Of a stretch of 35,290 nucleotides of DNA, positions 24,914 to 33,870 are shown one piece after another. The stretch spans positions 6,453 to 41,742 of the forward strand of contig DOWL01000242.1 in the NCBI GenBank assembly GCA_003519585.1, written 5' to 3'. The stretch is from Nocardioides sp. GTDB taxonomy: Bacteria; Actinomycetota; Actinomycetes; Propionibacteriales; Nocardioidaceae. The position numbers and the translations under genes are program-made. The notes beneath the pieces are model-generated. The model did no database searches, had not been told where the DNA came from, and saw only the letters and a list, made by a program, of their open reading frames with translations. Position 1 is the first letter of the stretch, and the number at the start of each line of letters is the position of its first letter.

Positions 24914-25888
24914 TCAGACAGAGACGCCCAGCGTGGCGGAGAGGTTGGTGCGCGAGGAGATCCCGAGCTTGCGGTAGACGTGCGAGAGGTGCCACTCGAC
25001 GGCCTTGACGGTGACGACGAGTTCGGCGGCGATCTGCCGGTTGGTCAGTCCCTCGGCCGCCATCCGCGCGACCCGGCGTTCGGACGCGGTGAGGGCGGCC
25101 ATCGCCTCGGTCTGGACCCGGCGCGGCTGCTGACCGAGTCGGTCGAGCAGTCGGCGTACGCGTCCCTGCAGCGGCCACAGCTCCTGGCGCCCGGCGTGCT
25201 CCTCGGCCGAGCGCAGCAGGGCCAAGGCGCGGTCCTGGGCCTCGGGCGCGTGGGTCAGGAGCAGCAAGCCGGCCAGATCGGTGTCGATCTGGGCGGAGAG
25301 CCGGTCGGCCTCGGTGCCGGCGAGGACGGCCCGGGCGCGGAGCAGGTGCTGGATGCGATCCGGCCCGGTGTCGACCGCGGCCAGTGCCCGCAGGGCGCCC
25401 GCCATGGCGTACGGCGAGCCGCTGCGACGAGCAAGTTCGACGTGCTCGTGGGCCAGCTCACTGGCCGCCCGGGCGTTGCCGTTGCGCAGGTGGGCCAGGG
25501 CCGCGCTCGCCCGCCAGGGGAGCGCGTCGAGGGGTGCGTCGGGCGCCAGTTGGCCGGCCGCCGCGAAGTGTCCGACCGCGGCCTCGGTGTCGCCCAGGGC
25601 CGCCGCGACCTCGCCCTTGGCCAGGTGGGCGATGGCGCCGGTGAGCCCGGGTCCGGCCAGGAGTGGGGTCAACTCTTCGCCGGTGGTCATCGCATTGGCG
25701 AGGTCGCCGCGGGCCAGCCGGCAGTCGACCAGCGCGCTGAGCAGCGTCGCCAACTCGATGTCAGGCAGCGGCTCGGGCGAGTCCGGGCCGTGGGTCGCAT
25801 GCAGGGCCAGCAGCTGCTCCAGGCCCTCGCCGAGAGCACCGGCGCGGACGCGCGCGATGGCGCTCTGCAGCGACGGGACCCCAGCCAT
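24914..25888 (-). CDS. LuxR-type regulator with TPR-like helical N-terminal region
   Basis: A 324-aa regulator. Residues about 262-320 form a LuxR/GerE helix-turn-helix (LTASERRVARMAAEGLTNRQIAAEL, then KAVEWHLSHVYRKLGISSR). The preceding 250 residues consist of Ala/Leu-rich paired helices reminiscent of tetratricopeptide repeats, like the C-terminal half of large MalT/LAL regulators but without their ATPase domain. It is therefore either a shortened LAL-type protein or a separate small family. It begins 9 bp after the TIGR03086-family gene and appears to be in one operon with it and the sigma factor. Confidence 0.87.
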   Translation of the reverse strand: MAGVPSLQSAIARVRAGALGEGLEQLLALHATHGPDSPEPLPDIELATLLSALVDCRLARGDLANAMTTGEELTPLLAGPGLTGAIAHLAKGEVAAALGDTEAAVGHFAAAGQLAPDAPLDALPWRASAALAHLRNGNARAASELAHEHVELARRSGSPYAMAGALRALAAVDTGPDRIQHLLRARAVLAGTEADRLSAQIDTDLAGLLLLTHAPEAQDRALALLRSAEEHAGRQELWPLQGRVRRLLDRLGQQPRRVQTEAMAALTASERRVARMAAEGLTNRQIAAELVVTVKAVEWHLSHVYRKLGISSRTNLSATLGVSV

Positions 25889-25897
25889 GGGAAAAGG

Positions 25898-26532
25898 TTA
25901 GGAAGCAAGGCCCCTGCGCGTAGGCGGTTCGGCTCGATTGCCCACAAGTGGTTCAGTCATCCGGGGTGGAACCCGGCCGGTCCAAGCCAGCAGCCGTTGG
26001 TCGGCCGCAGCCACCGGCGGTGTCGGCCGCGGGTCGGCGAACCGTGGCCCCCGGTCGCTCTCGTCGATGACGTGCTGCGCCAGGGGGAGCAGCCCACGGG
26101 CCAGGTCGTCGGGGATCCGGGTCCGGCGGCCGGTCGCCTGACCGACGTCCCAGCCGTGCAGCGTGATCTCGAGCGCCGCGGTGGCGACGAGGAGCGGGCC
26201 GTCGAGGTCGAGGTCGCCGACCGCTACGTCGCGGGAGACGGGCCGGGGCGCGGCCCAGGCGCCCAGCAGCGCGCAGGCCTTCTCCTGGAGCGCGTCGACC
26301 CGGGTCTCGGTGGGCGGGACCGGGTCGACCTCGACCCGCCCAACCGCTGCCTCGGTGAACGCGTCGAGCGCGTCCTCCATGTGCGCGAGCAGCTGACCGA
26401 GGGTCCAGCCGGCGCAGGGTGTGGACCGGTCGAGCTGGTCGGGTGTCACGTCGACGAGCAGCACCCGCGTGTAGCCCAGCGATCGCTCGAGCAGCTCGAC
26501 GGCGCCGGAGAGCGCGGGGCTGGGCGCTCGGG

Positions 26533-26536
<4 letters not shown>
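25898..26536 (-). CDS. TIGR03086 / DinB-like (mycothiol-dependent maleylpyruvate isomerase N-terminal fold) protein
   Basis: A 212-aa member of the DinB/MDMPI four-helix fold. The motif DQLDRSTPCAGWTLGQLLAHM, with a candidate metal-binding His, and ALEITLHGWDVGQATG with a second His, are characteristic of the TIGR03086 group. Relatives bind metal and may use mycothiol, but most have no assigned reaction. The GTG start overlaps the sigma-factor stop by four bases (GTGA, 26536-26533), strong evidence of translational coupling. Pairing with an ECF sigma factor hints at a stress or detoxification role. Confidence 0.85.
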
Positions 26537-27630
<1,094 letters not shown>

Positions 27631-27721
27631 TCCCTGCTCCGTCCTCTCGCAGTCTGCCTGGAGGTACCGACAGCGGTCGAGGCGGAAACTCATCGGTGGC
27701 GGTGACCCCACCTGTCACTCG

Positions 27722-27805
27722 CGCCGCTTGTAACTGAGTGTTACGTCATCTACCCAGGCGTTCTAACGCCCAAGTAGAAGTCGTAACACTCAGTTACAAG
27801 CGGCG
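27722..27805. terminator. 84-bp extended hairpin downstream of glpD
   Basis: A perfect 24-bp inverted repeat, 27722-27745 against 27782-27805, encloses a 36-base centre that itself folds (TCTAC/GTAGA at 27749-27753/27774-27778; GGCGTT/AACGCC at 27757-27762/27765-27770). The right arm includes the last codons and the TAA stop of glpD. It is placed to terminate glpD transcription before the sigma-factor gene, but is far longer than a usual terminator. Confidence 0.7.
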
Positions 27806-29341
27806 GGCGGGGGCGGCCAGGGCCAGCGCCCGCTCGGCCAGGGGCACGGCGAGGGAGCGGTCGGCGGGGACGAGACCGACGCGGGTACGGCGATCGAGCA
27901 GGTCGTCGACGTCGGCTGCGGCCTCGTGGGTGACGGCGAAGACCAGTTCGGCGAGGGTGATCCCCTGCACGCCCGGGGCGAGCAGTTCGTCCTCGCCGAG
28001 GCCGGTGACCTCGCGGGCGGTGTTGAGCACCAGGCCGGCATCGGTGCCGAAGCGCCGGACCAGCCGCGCGGGCTGCTCGAGGCCGGTGAGGGTGACCCGG
28101 TCGGCGGCGCCGGCGAGCGGGAGCGTGCGGGTGCGGCACGGCCCGGCGTCGAGGCCGGCGTGGGCGACGGCGGCGTCGACAGCGTCCTCGGCCATCCGCC
28201 GGTAGGTCGTCAGCTTGCCACCGACGACCGTGACGACGCCGGTGCGGCTGGTCAGCACCGCGTGCCGCCGCGAGATGTCGGCGGTGCTCTGCGCACCATG
28301 GGCGGCGTCCGGTACGTCGAGCAGCGGGCGGAGACCGGCGAACGCGCCGACGACGTCGGTGCGGTGGATGGGGCGCTCGAAGGCCGCCGAGACCACGTCG
28401 AGCAGGAAGCCGATCTCGGGCTCGGTGGGTTGGGGTACGTCGGGCACGGGGCCTTCGGCCGGCTCGTCGGTGAGGCCGACGTACACCGTGCCATCGGGCT
28501 GGGGCAGGACCAGCACGAACCGGTTGAAGGTGCCGGGGATCGGCGCGTAGACCACGACGCGCAGGTCCGGCACGGTCTCTTCGCGCAGGACCAGGTGGGT
28601 TCCGCGGCTCGGGCGCAGACGGACCTCGTCGACCAGGTCGCCGGCCCAGACCCCGGTCGCGTTGACGACGGTGCGCGCGGTGACGGTGTGGGCCGCGCCG
28701 GTGAGCTCGTCGCGGAGCTCCACCGAGGTGCCGGTCGCCGAGAGCACCCGAGCGCGAGTGCGTACGTGCGCGCCGTGAGCGGCCGCCGTACGCGCGACCG
28801 TGGTCACCAGCCGGGCGTCGTCCTCGAGCTGGCCGTCCCAGCCGAGCATCGCGCCGCGCAGCCCCGGCCGGCGCAGGGACGGGGCGAGCTGGAGTGCCTC
28901 GGTCGGCGAGAGGTGCCGGGGTCGGGGGAGCGTGCGCACGCTGGTCCGCGCGCCGCGACGGAGCAGGTCGCCGGCCCAGGTCGCCGCCCGCGCCGCCACC
29001 GCCTGGTGGCCGGGCACGTTGGAGCTGAAGGGCATCAGCGTGGGAATGGCGTGGGTGAGGTGCGGGGCGGTGACCTCCATGAGGATGCCGCGCTCGACGG
29101 CGCTCTCGTGGGCGACGCCCACCTGGCCGGCCGCCAGGTAGCGGAGCCCGCCGTGGACCAGCTTGGACGACCATCGTGATGTGCCGAAGGCGAGGTCGTG
29201 GGCGTCGACGGCCAGGACGGTGAGCCCGCGGGTGACCGCGTCGAGAGCGACCCCCACACCGGTGATGCCCAGACCGACGACCACCAGGTCGACCTTGGTG
29301 GGCGCGCCGGCCAGTCCGGGCGTGATCCGGGTGGCGTTCAT
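27794..29341 (-). CDS. glpD: Glycerol-3-phosphate dehydrogenase/oxidase
   Basis: A 515-aa FAD enzyme that oxidises sn-glycerol 3-phosphate to dihydroxyacetone phosphate at the membrane face, passing electrons to quinone. The FAD-binding VVVGLGITGVGVALDA, the family motif GTSRWSSKLVHGGLRYL, VVNATGVWAGDL and the late VVGGKLTTYRRMAEDA are all present, and the length is normal. The ATG at 29341 overlaps the TetR stop by four bases (ATGA), so tetR and glpD are co-translated. Gene order with tetR, a flavoprotein and a lipid kinase matches Mycobacterium tuberculosis Rv2249c-Rv2252 as I remember it. The stop codon lies within a long hairpin. Confidence 0.93.
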   Translation of the reverse strand: MNATRITPGLAGAPTKVDLVVVGLGITGVGVALDAVTRGLTVLAVDAHDLAFGTSRWSSKLVHGGLRYLAAGQVGVAHESAVERGILMEVTAPHLTHAIPTLMPFSSNVPGHQAVAARAATWAGDLLRRGARTSVRTLPRPRHLSPTEALQLAPSLRRPGLRGAMLGWDGQLEDDARLVTTVARTAAAHGAHVRTRARVLSATGTSVELRDELTGAAHTVTARTVVNATGVWAGDLVDEVRLRPSRGTHLVLREETVPDLRVVVYAPIPGTFNRFVLVLPQPDGTVYVGLTDEPAEGPVPDVPQPTEPEIGFLLDVVSAAFERPIHRTDVVGAFAGLRPLLDVPDAAHGAQSTADISRRHAVLTSRTGVVTVVGGKLTTYRRMAEDAVDAAVAHAGLDAGPCRTRTLPLAGAADRVTLTGLEQPARLVRRFGTDAGLVLNTAREVTGLGEDELLAPGVQGITLAELVFAVTHEAAADVDDLLDRRTRVGLVPADRSLAVPLAERALALAAPARRL

Positions 29342-29994
29342 ACCCGGAGCGTCCGCTCGATCAACAGCGTGAGCTCGCCGTCGAGCTCGGCCTCGGAGGC
29401 ATCGTCGTCGACCATCGTGTGCACCGAGAGCACGAAGCCGTGGGCAGCGAGGAGCAGGCCGCGGGCGATCGCGACCGGGTTGCCCTCTCGGACCTCGCCC
29501 GACCGCTGTCCCTCCGCGATGGCCCGCGTCGTGATCGAGAGGATCAGCTCCTGCGAGCGGCCGCGGCGGGAGAACAGGTAGGGGAGGATCAGCTCGGGGT
29601 CGAGCTCGACGATGCGGACGAACAGCTCGTTGGCGCGCAGCTGACGCACGGTGCCGACGATCCCCTCGGCCAATCGCTTGATGACCTGTCGGCCGCTCGC
29701 GAGTCCGTCCGCGCCGCCGACGTGCTCGGTGGCGTGCTCGGTGACGTGCTCGGTGGCGTGCTCGGTGACGTGCTCGGTGACGACGGCCGCCCACTCCCGG
29801 GTCATCAGGTCGCCGAGGAGCGTCGGCATGTCGGCCCACGTGCGGTAGATGGTCATCCGGGAGACGCCGGCCCGGCGGGCGACCTCGGTGAGCGTCGTAC
29901 GGCGCCAGCCCACGTCGAGGATGCAGTCGCGCGCGGCGTCCAGGTAGGCGTCTCGCGGCTCCCGGTCGACCACATTGTGACGAAGTGACGACAT
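29338..29994 (-). CDS. TetR-family regulator with in-frame TEHV/TEHA repeats
   Basis: A 218-aa repressor-type protein. The N-terminal helix-turn-helix (LTEVARRAGVSRMTIYRTWADM) is intact. Residues about 72-91 are five tandem Thr-Glu-His-Val/Ala units encoded by a 12-bp repeat at 29721-29780, lying between the DNA-binding and ligand-binding parts and unusual for the family. The ATG at 29994 is the only start that gives a normal TetR N-terminus. The 17-bp gap to the divergent flavoprotein gene holds two TGTAACA repeats, the probable operator, so it likely controls both directions, including its own coupled partner glpD. Confidence 0.9.
   Translation of the reverse strand: MSSLRHNVVDREPRDAYLDAARDCILDVGWRRTTLTEVARRAGVSRMTIYRTWADMPTLLGDLMTREWAAVVTEHVTEHATEHVTEHATEHVGGADGLASGRQVIKRLAEGIVGTVRQLRANELFVRIVELDPELILPYLFSRRGRSQELILSITTRAIAEGQRSGEVREGNPVAIARGLLLAAHGFVLSVHTMVDDDASEAELDGELTLLIERTLRV
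29721..29780 (-). repeat. 12-bp tandem repeat, five units, inside tetR
   Basis: CGTGCTCGGTG(G/A) repeats five times without interruption on the plus strand. On the coding strand it reads as alternating TEHV and TEHA. Being a multiple of three, unit gain or loss would keep the frame. Confidence 0.9.
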
Positions 29995-29995
29995 A

Positions 29996-30010
29996 TGTAA
30001 CACTGTAACA
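29996..30010. promoter_or_regulatory. Candidate TetR operator between divergent genes
   Basis: TGTAACA occurs at 29996-30002 and 30004-30010, separated by one base; each copy is close to the palindrome TGTWACA. The site fills the 17-bp gap between the tetR start and the flavoprotein GTG, so both genes must have nearly leaderless transcripts or later starts. GTAACACT recurs in the hairpin arm after glpD (27783-27790). Confidence 0.5.
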
Positions 30011-30011
30011 C

Positions 30012-31604
30012 GTGAGTGAGCAGAGCAAGCTGACCGAGCAGGTGGAGATGCATCCTCAGCGCTGGGGCGACCCGGCCGCGGCCGCAGGTCTTCCCGACGC
30101 CGCCCGGGGTCTCGTCGAGCTGGCCTTCGGCCTCGACGAGACCCCGGCCCGCGACGAGGTGTCGGTGCCTCCTTCGGCACTCACCGACGAGCTGCTCGAC
30201 CCACTCCGGACGAAGCTCGGGGTCGAGCACGTGCTGGTCGACGACGCGACCCGCCGGCTGCGCACCCGGGGCAAGTCGACCCCCGACCTGCTCCGGGCCC
30301 GAGCCGGCGACCTGTCCGACGCCCCCGACGCCGTCGTCCGCCCCGGCTCACACGACGACGTGGTCGCCGTGTTGGCCTGGGCGGTCGAGCACCACGTCGC
30401 GGTCGTGCCGTTCGGCGGCGGGACCTGCGTCACTGGCGGGCTGGCGGCCCGGAGGGACGGGTTCGCCGGGCTGGTCTCGCTCGACCTGGTGCGGATGAAG
30501 CGGCTGGTCTCCGTCGACCACGAGTCCATGACCGCCGTCCTCGAGCCCGGGCTACGGGGTCCCGAGGCCGAGGCGCTGCTCGCGGCCGAGGGCGTGCTGC
30601 TCGGCCACTATCCCCAGTCCTTCGAGTTCGCCTCGATCGGCGGCTTCGCCGCCACCCGCTCCTCAGGCCAGTCCAGCGCCGGCTACGGCCGATTCGACTC
30701 GCTGGTCGTCGGCCTCCGGGTGGCCACCCCGCGCGGCGAGCTGCGGCTCGGCTCCGCACCGGCGAACGCCGCGGGGCCGGATCTGCGCCAGTTGTTCCTG
30801 GGCTCGGAGGGAGTCTTCGGTGTGCTCACCGAGGTCACGGTCCGCGTGCGCCGACTCCCTGAGCGCAAGGTCTACGAAGGCTGGCGCTGGGAGTCGTTCG
30901 CCGCCGGCGCCGACGCGATGCGCACGCTGGCCCAGTCGGGGCTGCTGCCCACGGTGCTCCGGCTCTCCGACGAGGCCGAGACGGCGATCAACCTGGCCCG
31001 CCCCGACGAGATCGGCGGGCAAGCCGCGGGGGGCTGCCTGATGATCGTCGGCTACGAGGGCGATCCGGAGACCGTGGCCGCCAAGCAGTCTGCTGTCACC
31101 GCGCTGCTGTCCGGACTCGGGGGTACGCCGGCTGGCGAGGGCCCGGGCGAGGCGTGGGTGCACGGCCGGTTCGCTGCGCCGTACCTCCGCGACGCGCTGC
31201 TCGACGTCGGCGTCCTCGTCGAGACGCTCGAGACGGCGACGTTCTGGTCCAACCGCGAGGCGCTGTATGCCGGCGTGAAGTCCGCGCTGGAGAGCTCGCT
31301 GGGTCAGGGGACGCTGGTCCTCTGCCACATCTCGCACGTCTACGAGACCGGCTGCTCCCTCTACTTCACCGTGGCGGCCAAGGAAGGTGCCGACCCGCTG
31401 GCCCAGTGGCAGGACGCCAAGGCCGCGGCGAGCGATGCGATCGTCGCCGCCGGTGCCACGATCACCCACCACCACGCGGTCGGCACCGACCACAAGCCGT
31501 GGCTGGAGCCCGAGATCGGCGAGCTCGGTGTGTCGGTGCTGCGCGCGGTCAAGGCCGACCTCGACCCCACGGGCGTGCTCAACCCCGGCGTGCTCATCCC
31601 GTGA
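30012..31604 (+). CDS. FAD-binding oxidase, alkyl-dihydroxyacetonephosphate synthase-like
   Basis: A 530-aa VAO-type flavoprotein. The FAD-binding half contains VVPFGGGTCVTGGL, SIGGFAATRSSGQSSAGYGRFDSLV and LFLGSEGVFGVLTEV. The C-terminal cap contains THHHAVGTDHKPWLEPEIG, where the tri-histidine run corresponds to the SHHHG catalytic motif of alkylglycerone-phosphate synthase; DPTGVLNPG closes the domain. In eukaryotes that enzyme makes the ether bond of ether lipids; actinobacterial relatives (Rv2251-like) are uncharacterised as far as I know. Start GTG 30012 has no ribosome site and would be nearly leaderless; an in-frame ATG at 30048 with GGTGGAG just upstream is an alternative. The stop overlaps the next gene by 4 bp. 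Confidence 0.88.
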   Translation: MSEQSKLTEQVEMHPQRWGDPAAAAGLPDAARGLVELAFGLDETPARDEVSVPPSALTDELLDPLRTKLGVEHVLVDDATRRLRTRGKSTPDLLRARAGDLSDAPDAVVRPGSHDDVVAVLAWAVEHHVAVVPFGGGTCVTGGLAARRDGFAGLVSLDLVRMKRLVSVDHESMTAVLEPGLRGPEAEALLAAEGVLLGHYPQSFEFASIGGFAATRSSGQSSAGYGRFDSLVVGLRVATPRGELRLGSAPANAAGPDLRQLFLGSEGVFGVLTEVTVRVRRLPERKVYEGWRWESFAAGADAMRTLAQSGLLPTVLRLSDEAETAINLARPDEIGGQAAGGCLMIVGYEGDPETVAAKQSAVTALLSGLGGTPAGEGPGEAWVHGRFAAPYLRDALLDVGVLVETLETATFWSNREALYAGVKSALESSLGQGTLVLCHISHVYETGCSLYFTVAAKEGADPLAQWQDAKAAASDAIVAAGATITHHHAVGTDHKPWLEPEIGELGVSVLRAVKADLDPTGVLNPGVLIP

Positions 31605-32509
31605 GCAGATCGTTCACGTTCCTGGTCAACCCCGCCTCCGGTGGCGGTGCCGCACCCGCCGCTGTAGTCCCGGTGGCTCGGGCGCTCCGGGAGGCGGGCG
31701 CCTCGGTTGACGTGACGTACTCGCCCGGTCCCCTCGCTATGGCCGAGCTGGTCACCGACGCAGTGGGGCGTGGCGACGTCGTGGTCTCCGTCGGCGGCGA
31801 CGGGATGCTCTCGTCGCTCGCCGGTCTCGTCTCGGCCGCCGGCGGCACCCTCGGCGTCGTACCCGCCGGACGCGGCAACGACTTCGCCCGGATGCTCGGT
31901 CTGCCGACCGCACCGGCCGAGGTGGCCGCACTGCTGCTGACCGGTGAGGTGCGCGAGGTCGACCTCGTCTCCCTCACCCTGCCGGGCACCCCCGCGCGGG
32001 TCGTCGCGGGCTCGGTCTACGCCGGCGTGGACGCCCGCGCCGGCGAGATCGTCGACCGCTCGCACCTCCTGCCGCGCCGGGCGCAGTACCCATGGGCAGC
32101 GCTCCGCGCGCTCGCGACCTACTCACCCGCGCGGTTCGTGGTCTCGGTCGACGGCGTCGAGCGTGCGTACGACGCCGCGAACGTCGTGGTCGCCAACTCC
32201 GCCTACTACGGCTCGGGCATGAAGATCGCGCCCGCGGCCGCGGTCTCTGACGGCGTCCTCGACGTGGTCGTCATCGAGGCCGCCTCCCGGGTGGCCCTGA
32301 TGCGCTCGCTGCCGAAGGTGTACGACGGCGGGCACGTCGACCTGTCCGAGGTCACGGTGCTGGCCGGGCGCCGGGTGGAGCTGCGCGCCGACGCGAAGGT
32401 GCCGGTGCCGATCGGCGGCGACGGCGAGCCGCTCGGCACGCTTCCGCCGTTGAGCGAGAAGCCCGCGGTGGTCGAGGTGCGGCCCGGCGCGCTCGCGGTG
32501 ATCTGCTGA
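31601..32509 (+). CDS. Diacylglycerol/lipid kinase
   Basis: A 302-aa DAGK-catalytic-domain protein that phosphorylates a lipid hydroxyl with ATP. The N-terminal FTFLVNPASGGGAAP, the nucleotide loop VVSVGGDGMLSSLAGLV (Met in the place of the usual Thr of GGDGT) and LGVVPAGRGNDFARMLG are diagnostic. The start GTG overlaps the flavoprotein stop as GTGA (31601-31604), showing coupling. The partner is orthologous by context to Rv2252 of M. tuberculosis, reported as a diacylglycerol kinase. With glpD and the AGPS-like enzyme it forms a phospholipid-precursor module centred on DHAP/glycerol 3-phosphate. Confidence 0.9.
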   Translation: MSRSFTFLVNPASGGGAAPAAVVPVARALREAGASVDVTYSPGPLAMAELVTDAVGRGDVVVSVGGDGMLSSLAGLVSAAGGTLGVVPAGRGNDFARMLGLPTAPAEVAALLLTGEVREVDLVSLTLPGTPARVVAGSVYAGVDARAGEIVDRSHLLPRRAQYPWAALRALATYSPARFVVSVDGVERAYDAANVVVANSAYYGSGMKIAPAAAVSDGVLDVVVIEAASRVALMRSLPKVYDGGHVDLSEVTVLAGRRVELRADAKVPVPIGGDGEPLGTLPPLSEKPAVVEVRPGALAVIC

Positions 32510-32574
32510 GCTGACTGACCCGAGCTCGCGATGAGTTCGCGATGAGTTCGCGTGTCGCCCAGGGTCGAGACGGC

Positions 32575-33180
32575 ATGGGACACGTACTCGCCACCATCAC
32601 CACTTCGCTCGACGGCTACGTCACCGGACCCGACGACGGACCGGGCTGCGGACTCGGCATCGGGGGTGAGCGGCTGCACTACTGGGTCATGGGTGGGCCC
32701 TGGACCTACGACTCCGAGCACACTCCCGGCGCCGGCATGAGCGGCGCCGACCGGGAGTACATGGACGCGATCACCGACGGCCTGGGCGCAGGGGTCTGCG
32801 GCCGCGGCATGTACGAGGCGGCCGGTCACTGGGGCGGCACCAACCCCTTCGACGGCACGCTCGTGGTCCTCACCCACCACACCGAGGACGCGCCGGACCC
32901 GGCGACCGGGTTCGTCTTCGTCGACGGCTTCGAGGCCGCGCTGGCGGCCGCCAGGGAGGCAGCCGGGGACCGCGGCGTCGGGATCTCCGGCGGCGCCGAC
33001 ACCATCCGTCAGGCCCTCCGGGCCGGCGTCGTCGACGTGCTCGCGATCTCCACCGCACCGGTCGTGCTGGGCGGCGGCAAGCAGCTCTTCGAGGGGTTCG
33101 ACCAGGAGTTGGAGCTCGAGATCGATCGGGTGTTCACCTCACCCTTCGCAACGCACAACGTCTACCGCGTCCAGCGCTAG
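32575..33180 (+). CDS. Dihydrofolate reductase / RibD C-terminal family protein
   Basis: A 201-aa member of the RibD C-terminal/DHFR-like reductase fold. The opening HVLATITTSLDGYVTGPDDGPG, the mid VCGRGMYEAAGHW and the NADPH-binding VGISGGADTIRQALRAGVVDVL with LGGGKQLF are typical. These small reductases are common in actinobacteria and are usually unassigned; it is not a proven folate enzyme. ATG 32575 fits the normal family N-terminus; an in-frame ATG at 32542, within a duplicated GCGATGAGTTC, would add 11 residues. No strong ribosome site is visible at either. Confidence 0.85.
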   Translation: MGHVLATITTSLDGYVTGPDDGPGCGLGIGGERLHYWVMGGPWTYDSEHTPGAGMSGADREYMDAITDGLGAGVCGRGMYEAAGHWGGTNPFDGTLVVLTHHTEDAPDPATGFVFVDGFEAALAAAREAAGDRGVGISGGADTIRQALRAGVVDVLAISTAPVVLGGGKQLFEGFDQELELEIDRVFTSPFATHNVYRVQR

Positions 33181-33194
33181 GAAGCCCGCGAAGC

Positions 33195-33854
33195 TCAGTC
33201 GAAGGACCAGATCAGCAGCTCGCTCGGCACCCCGGCGGTGAGCTCGTGGGCGGGCTCGTCGGTGAACAGGAACGCATCGCCGTCGTGCAGCGGCTCGGCG
33301 AGCGAGGAGCGCAGCAGCGCACCGCGTCCGACGAAGACATGGGTGCGCGGCGAGGCCGGGACGATGAGGGTCTGGTTGGCCTCCAGCCGGGCCATCGAGA
33401 AGGCCGCGCCGGGCTCCGGCTCGGCCACCCGCGCGTACGACCCGGGTGTGAGGTCGGGGGTGAGCACGGCGTACGACGGCGCCCCGCCGGGCTCGGCGGG
33501 CGTGAGCCAGACCTGCACGAACCTGGTCTGCGGCGCTGCTGCGACCTCGGAGTGCGTGATGCCCGCGCCGGTGTGCAGCACGGCCGCCTGACCGGCCTCG
33601 ACCCGGGCCGGCCCGTCTGGTCCGGTATGGGCCAGCGCGCCGGAGAGCACCCAGGTCACGATCACCAGGTCGGCGTGGTCGTGGTCGGGGAACCCCTCCC
33701 CGGACCGCAGCAGATGGTCGTCGTGGCAGATCATCGGCCCGAACCGCACGTGGTTCGGGTCGTACGTCGACCCGAACGAGAAGGCGTGCGCGGTCAGTCG
33801 ACCGGGCTCTCGTTCGAGAAATCGGTCGGTTCCTCGGCGGATCTCGACAGGCAC
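33195..33854 (-). CDS. Pirin family protein
   Basis: A 219-aa bicupin. VPVEIRRGTDRF at the start, HAFSFGSTYDPNHVRFGPMICHDDHLL, then FPDHDHADLVIVTWVLSGALAHTG and HTGAGITHSE show the pirin metal-binding cupin with candidate ligands in HDHAD and ITHSE. Family members bind iron or other metals, and some have quercetinase activity; the function here is unknown. The GTG at 33854 matches the usual pirin N-terminus, although in-frame starts upstream (33881, 33935) exist inside the divergent gene. It is 16 bp from the divergent beta-glucosidase start, with no Shine-Dalgarno on either side. Confidence 0.88.
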   Translation of the reverse strand: MPVEIRRGTDRFLEREPGRLTAHAFSFGSTYDPNHVRFGPMICHDDHLLRSGEGFPDHDHADLVIVTWVLSGALAHTGPDGPARVEAGQAAVLHTGAGITHSEVAAAPQTRFVQVWLTPAEPGGAPSYAVLTPDLTPGSYARVAEPEPGAAFSMARLEANQTLIVPASPRTHVFVGRGALLRSSLAEPLHDGDAFLFTDEPAHELTAGVPSELLIWSFD

Positions 33855-33870
33855 GTGAAAGATTGTCCAC

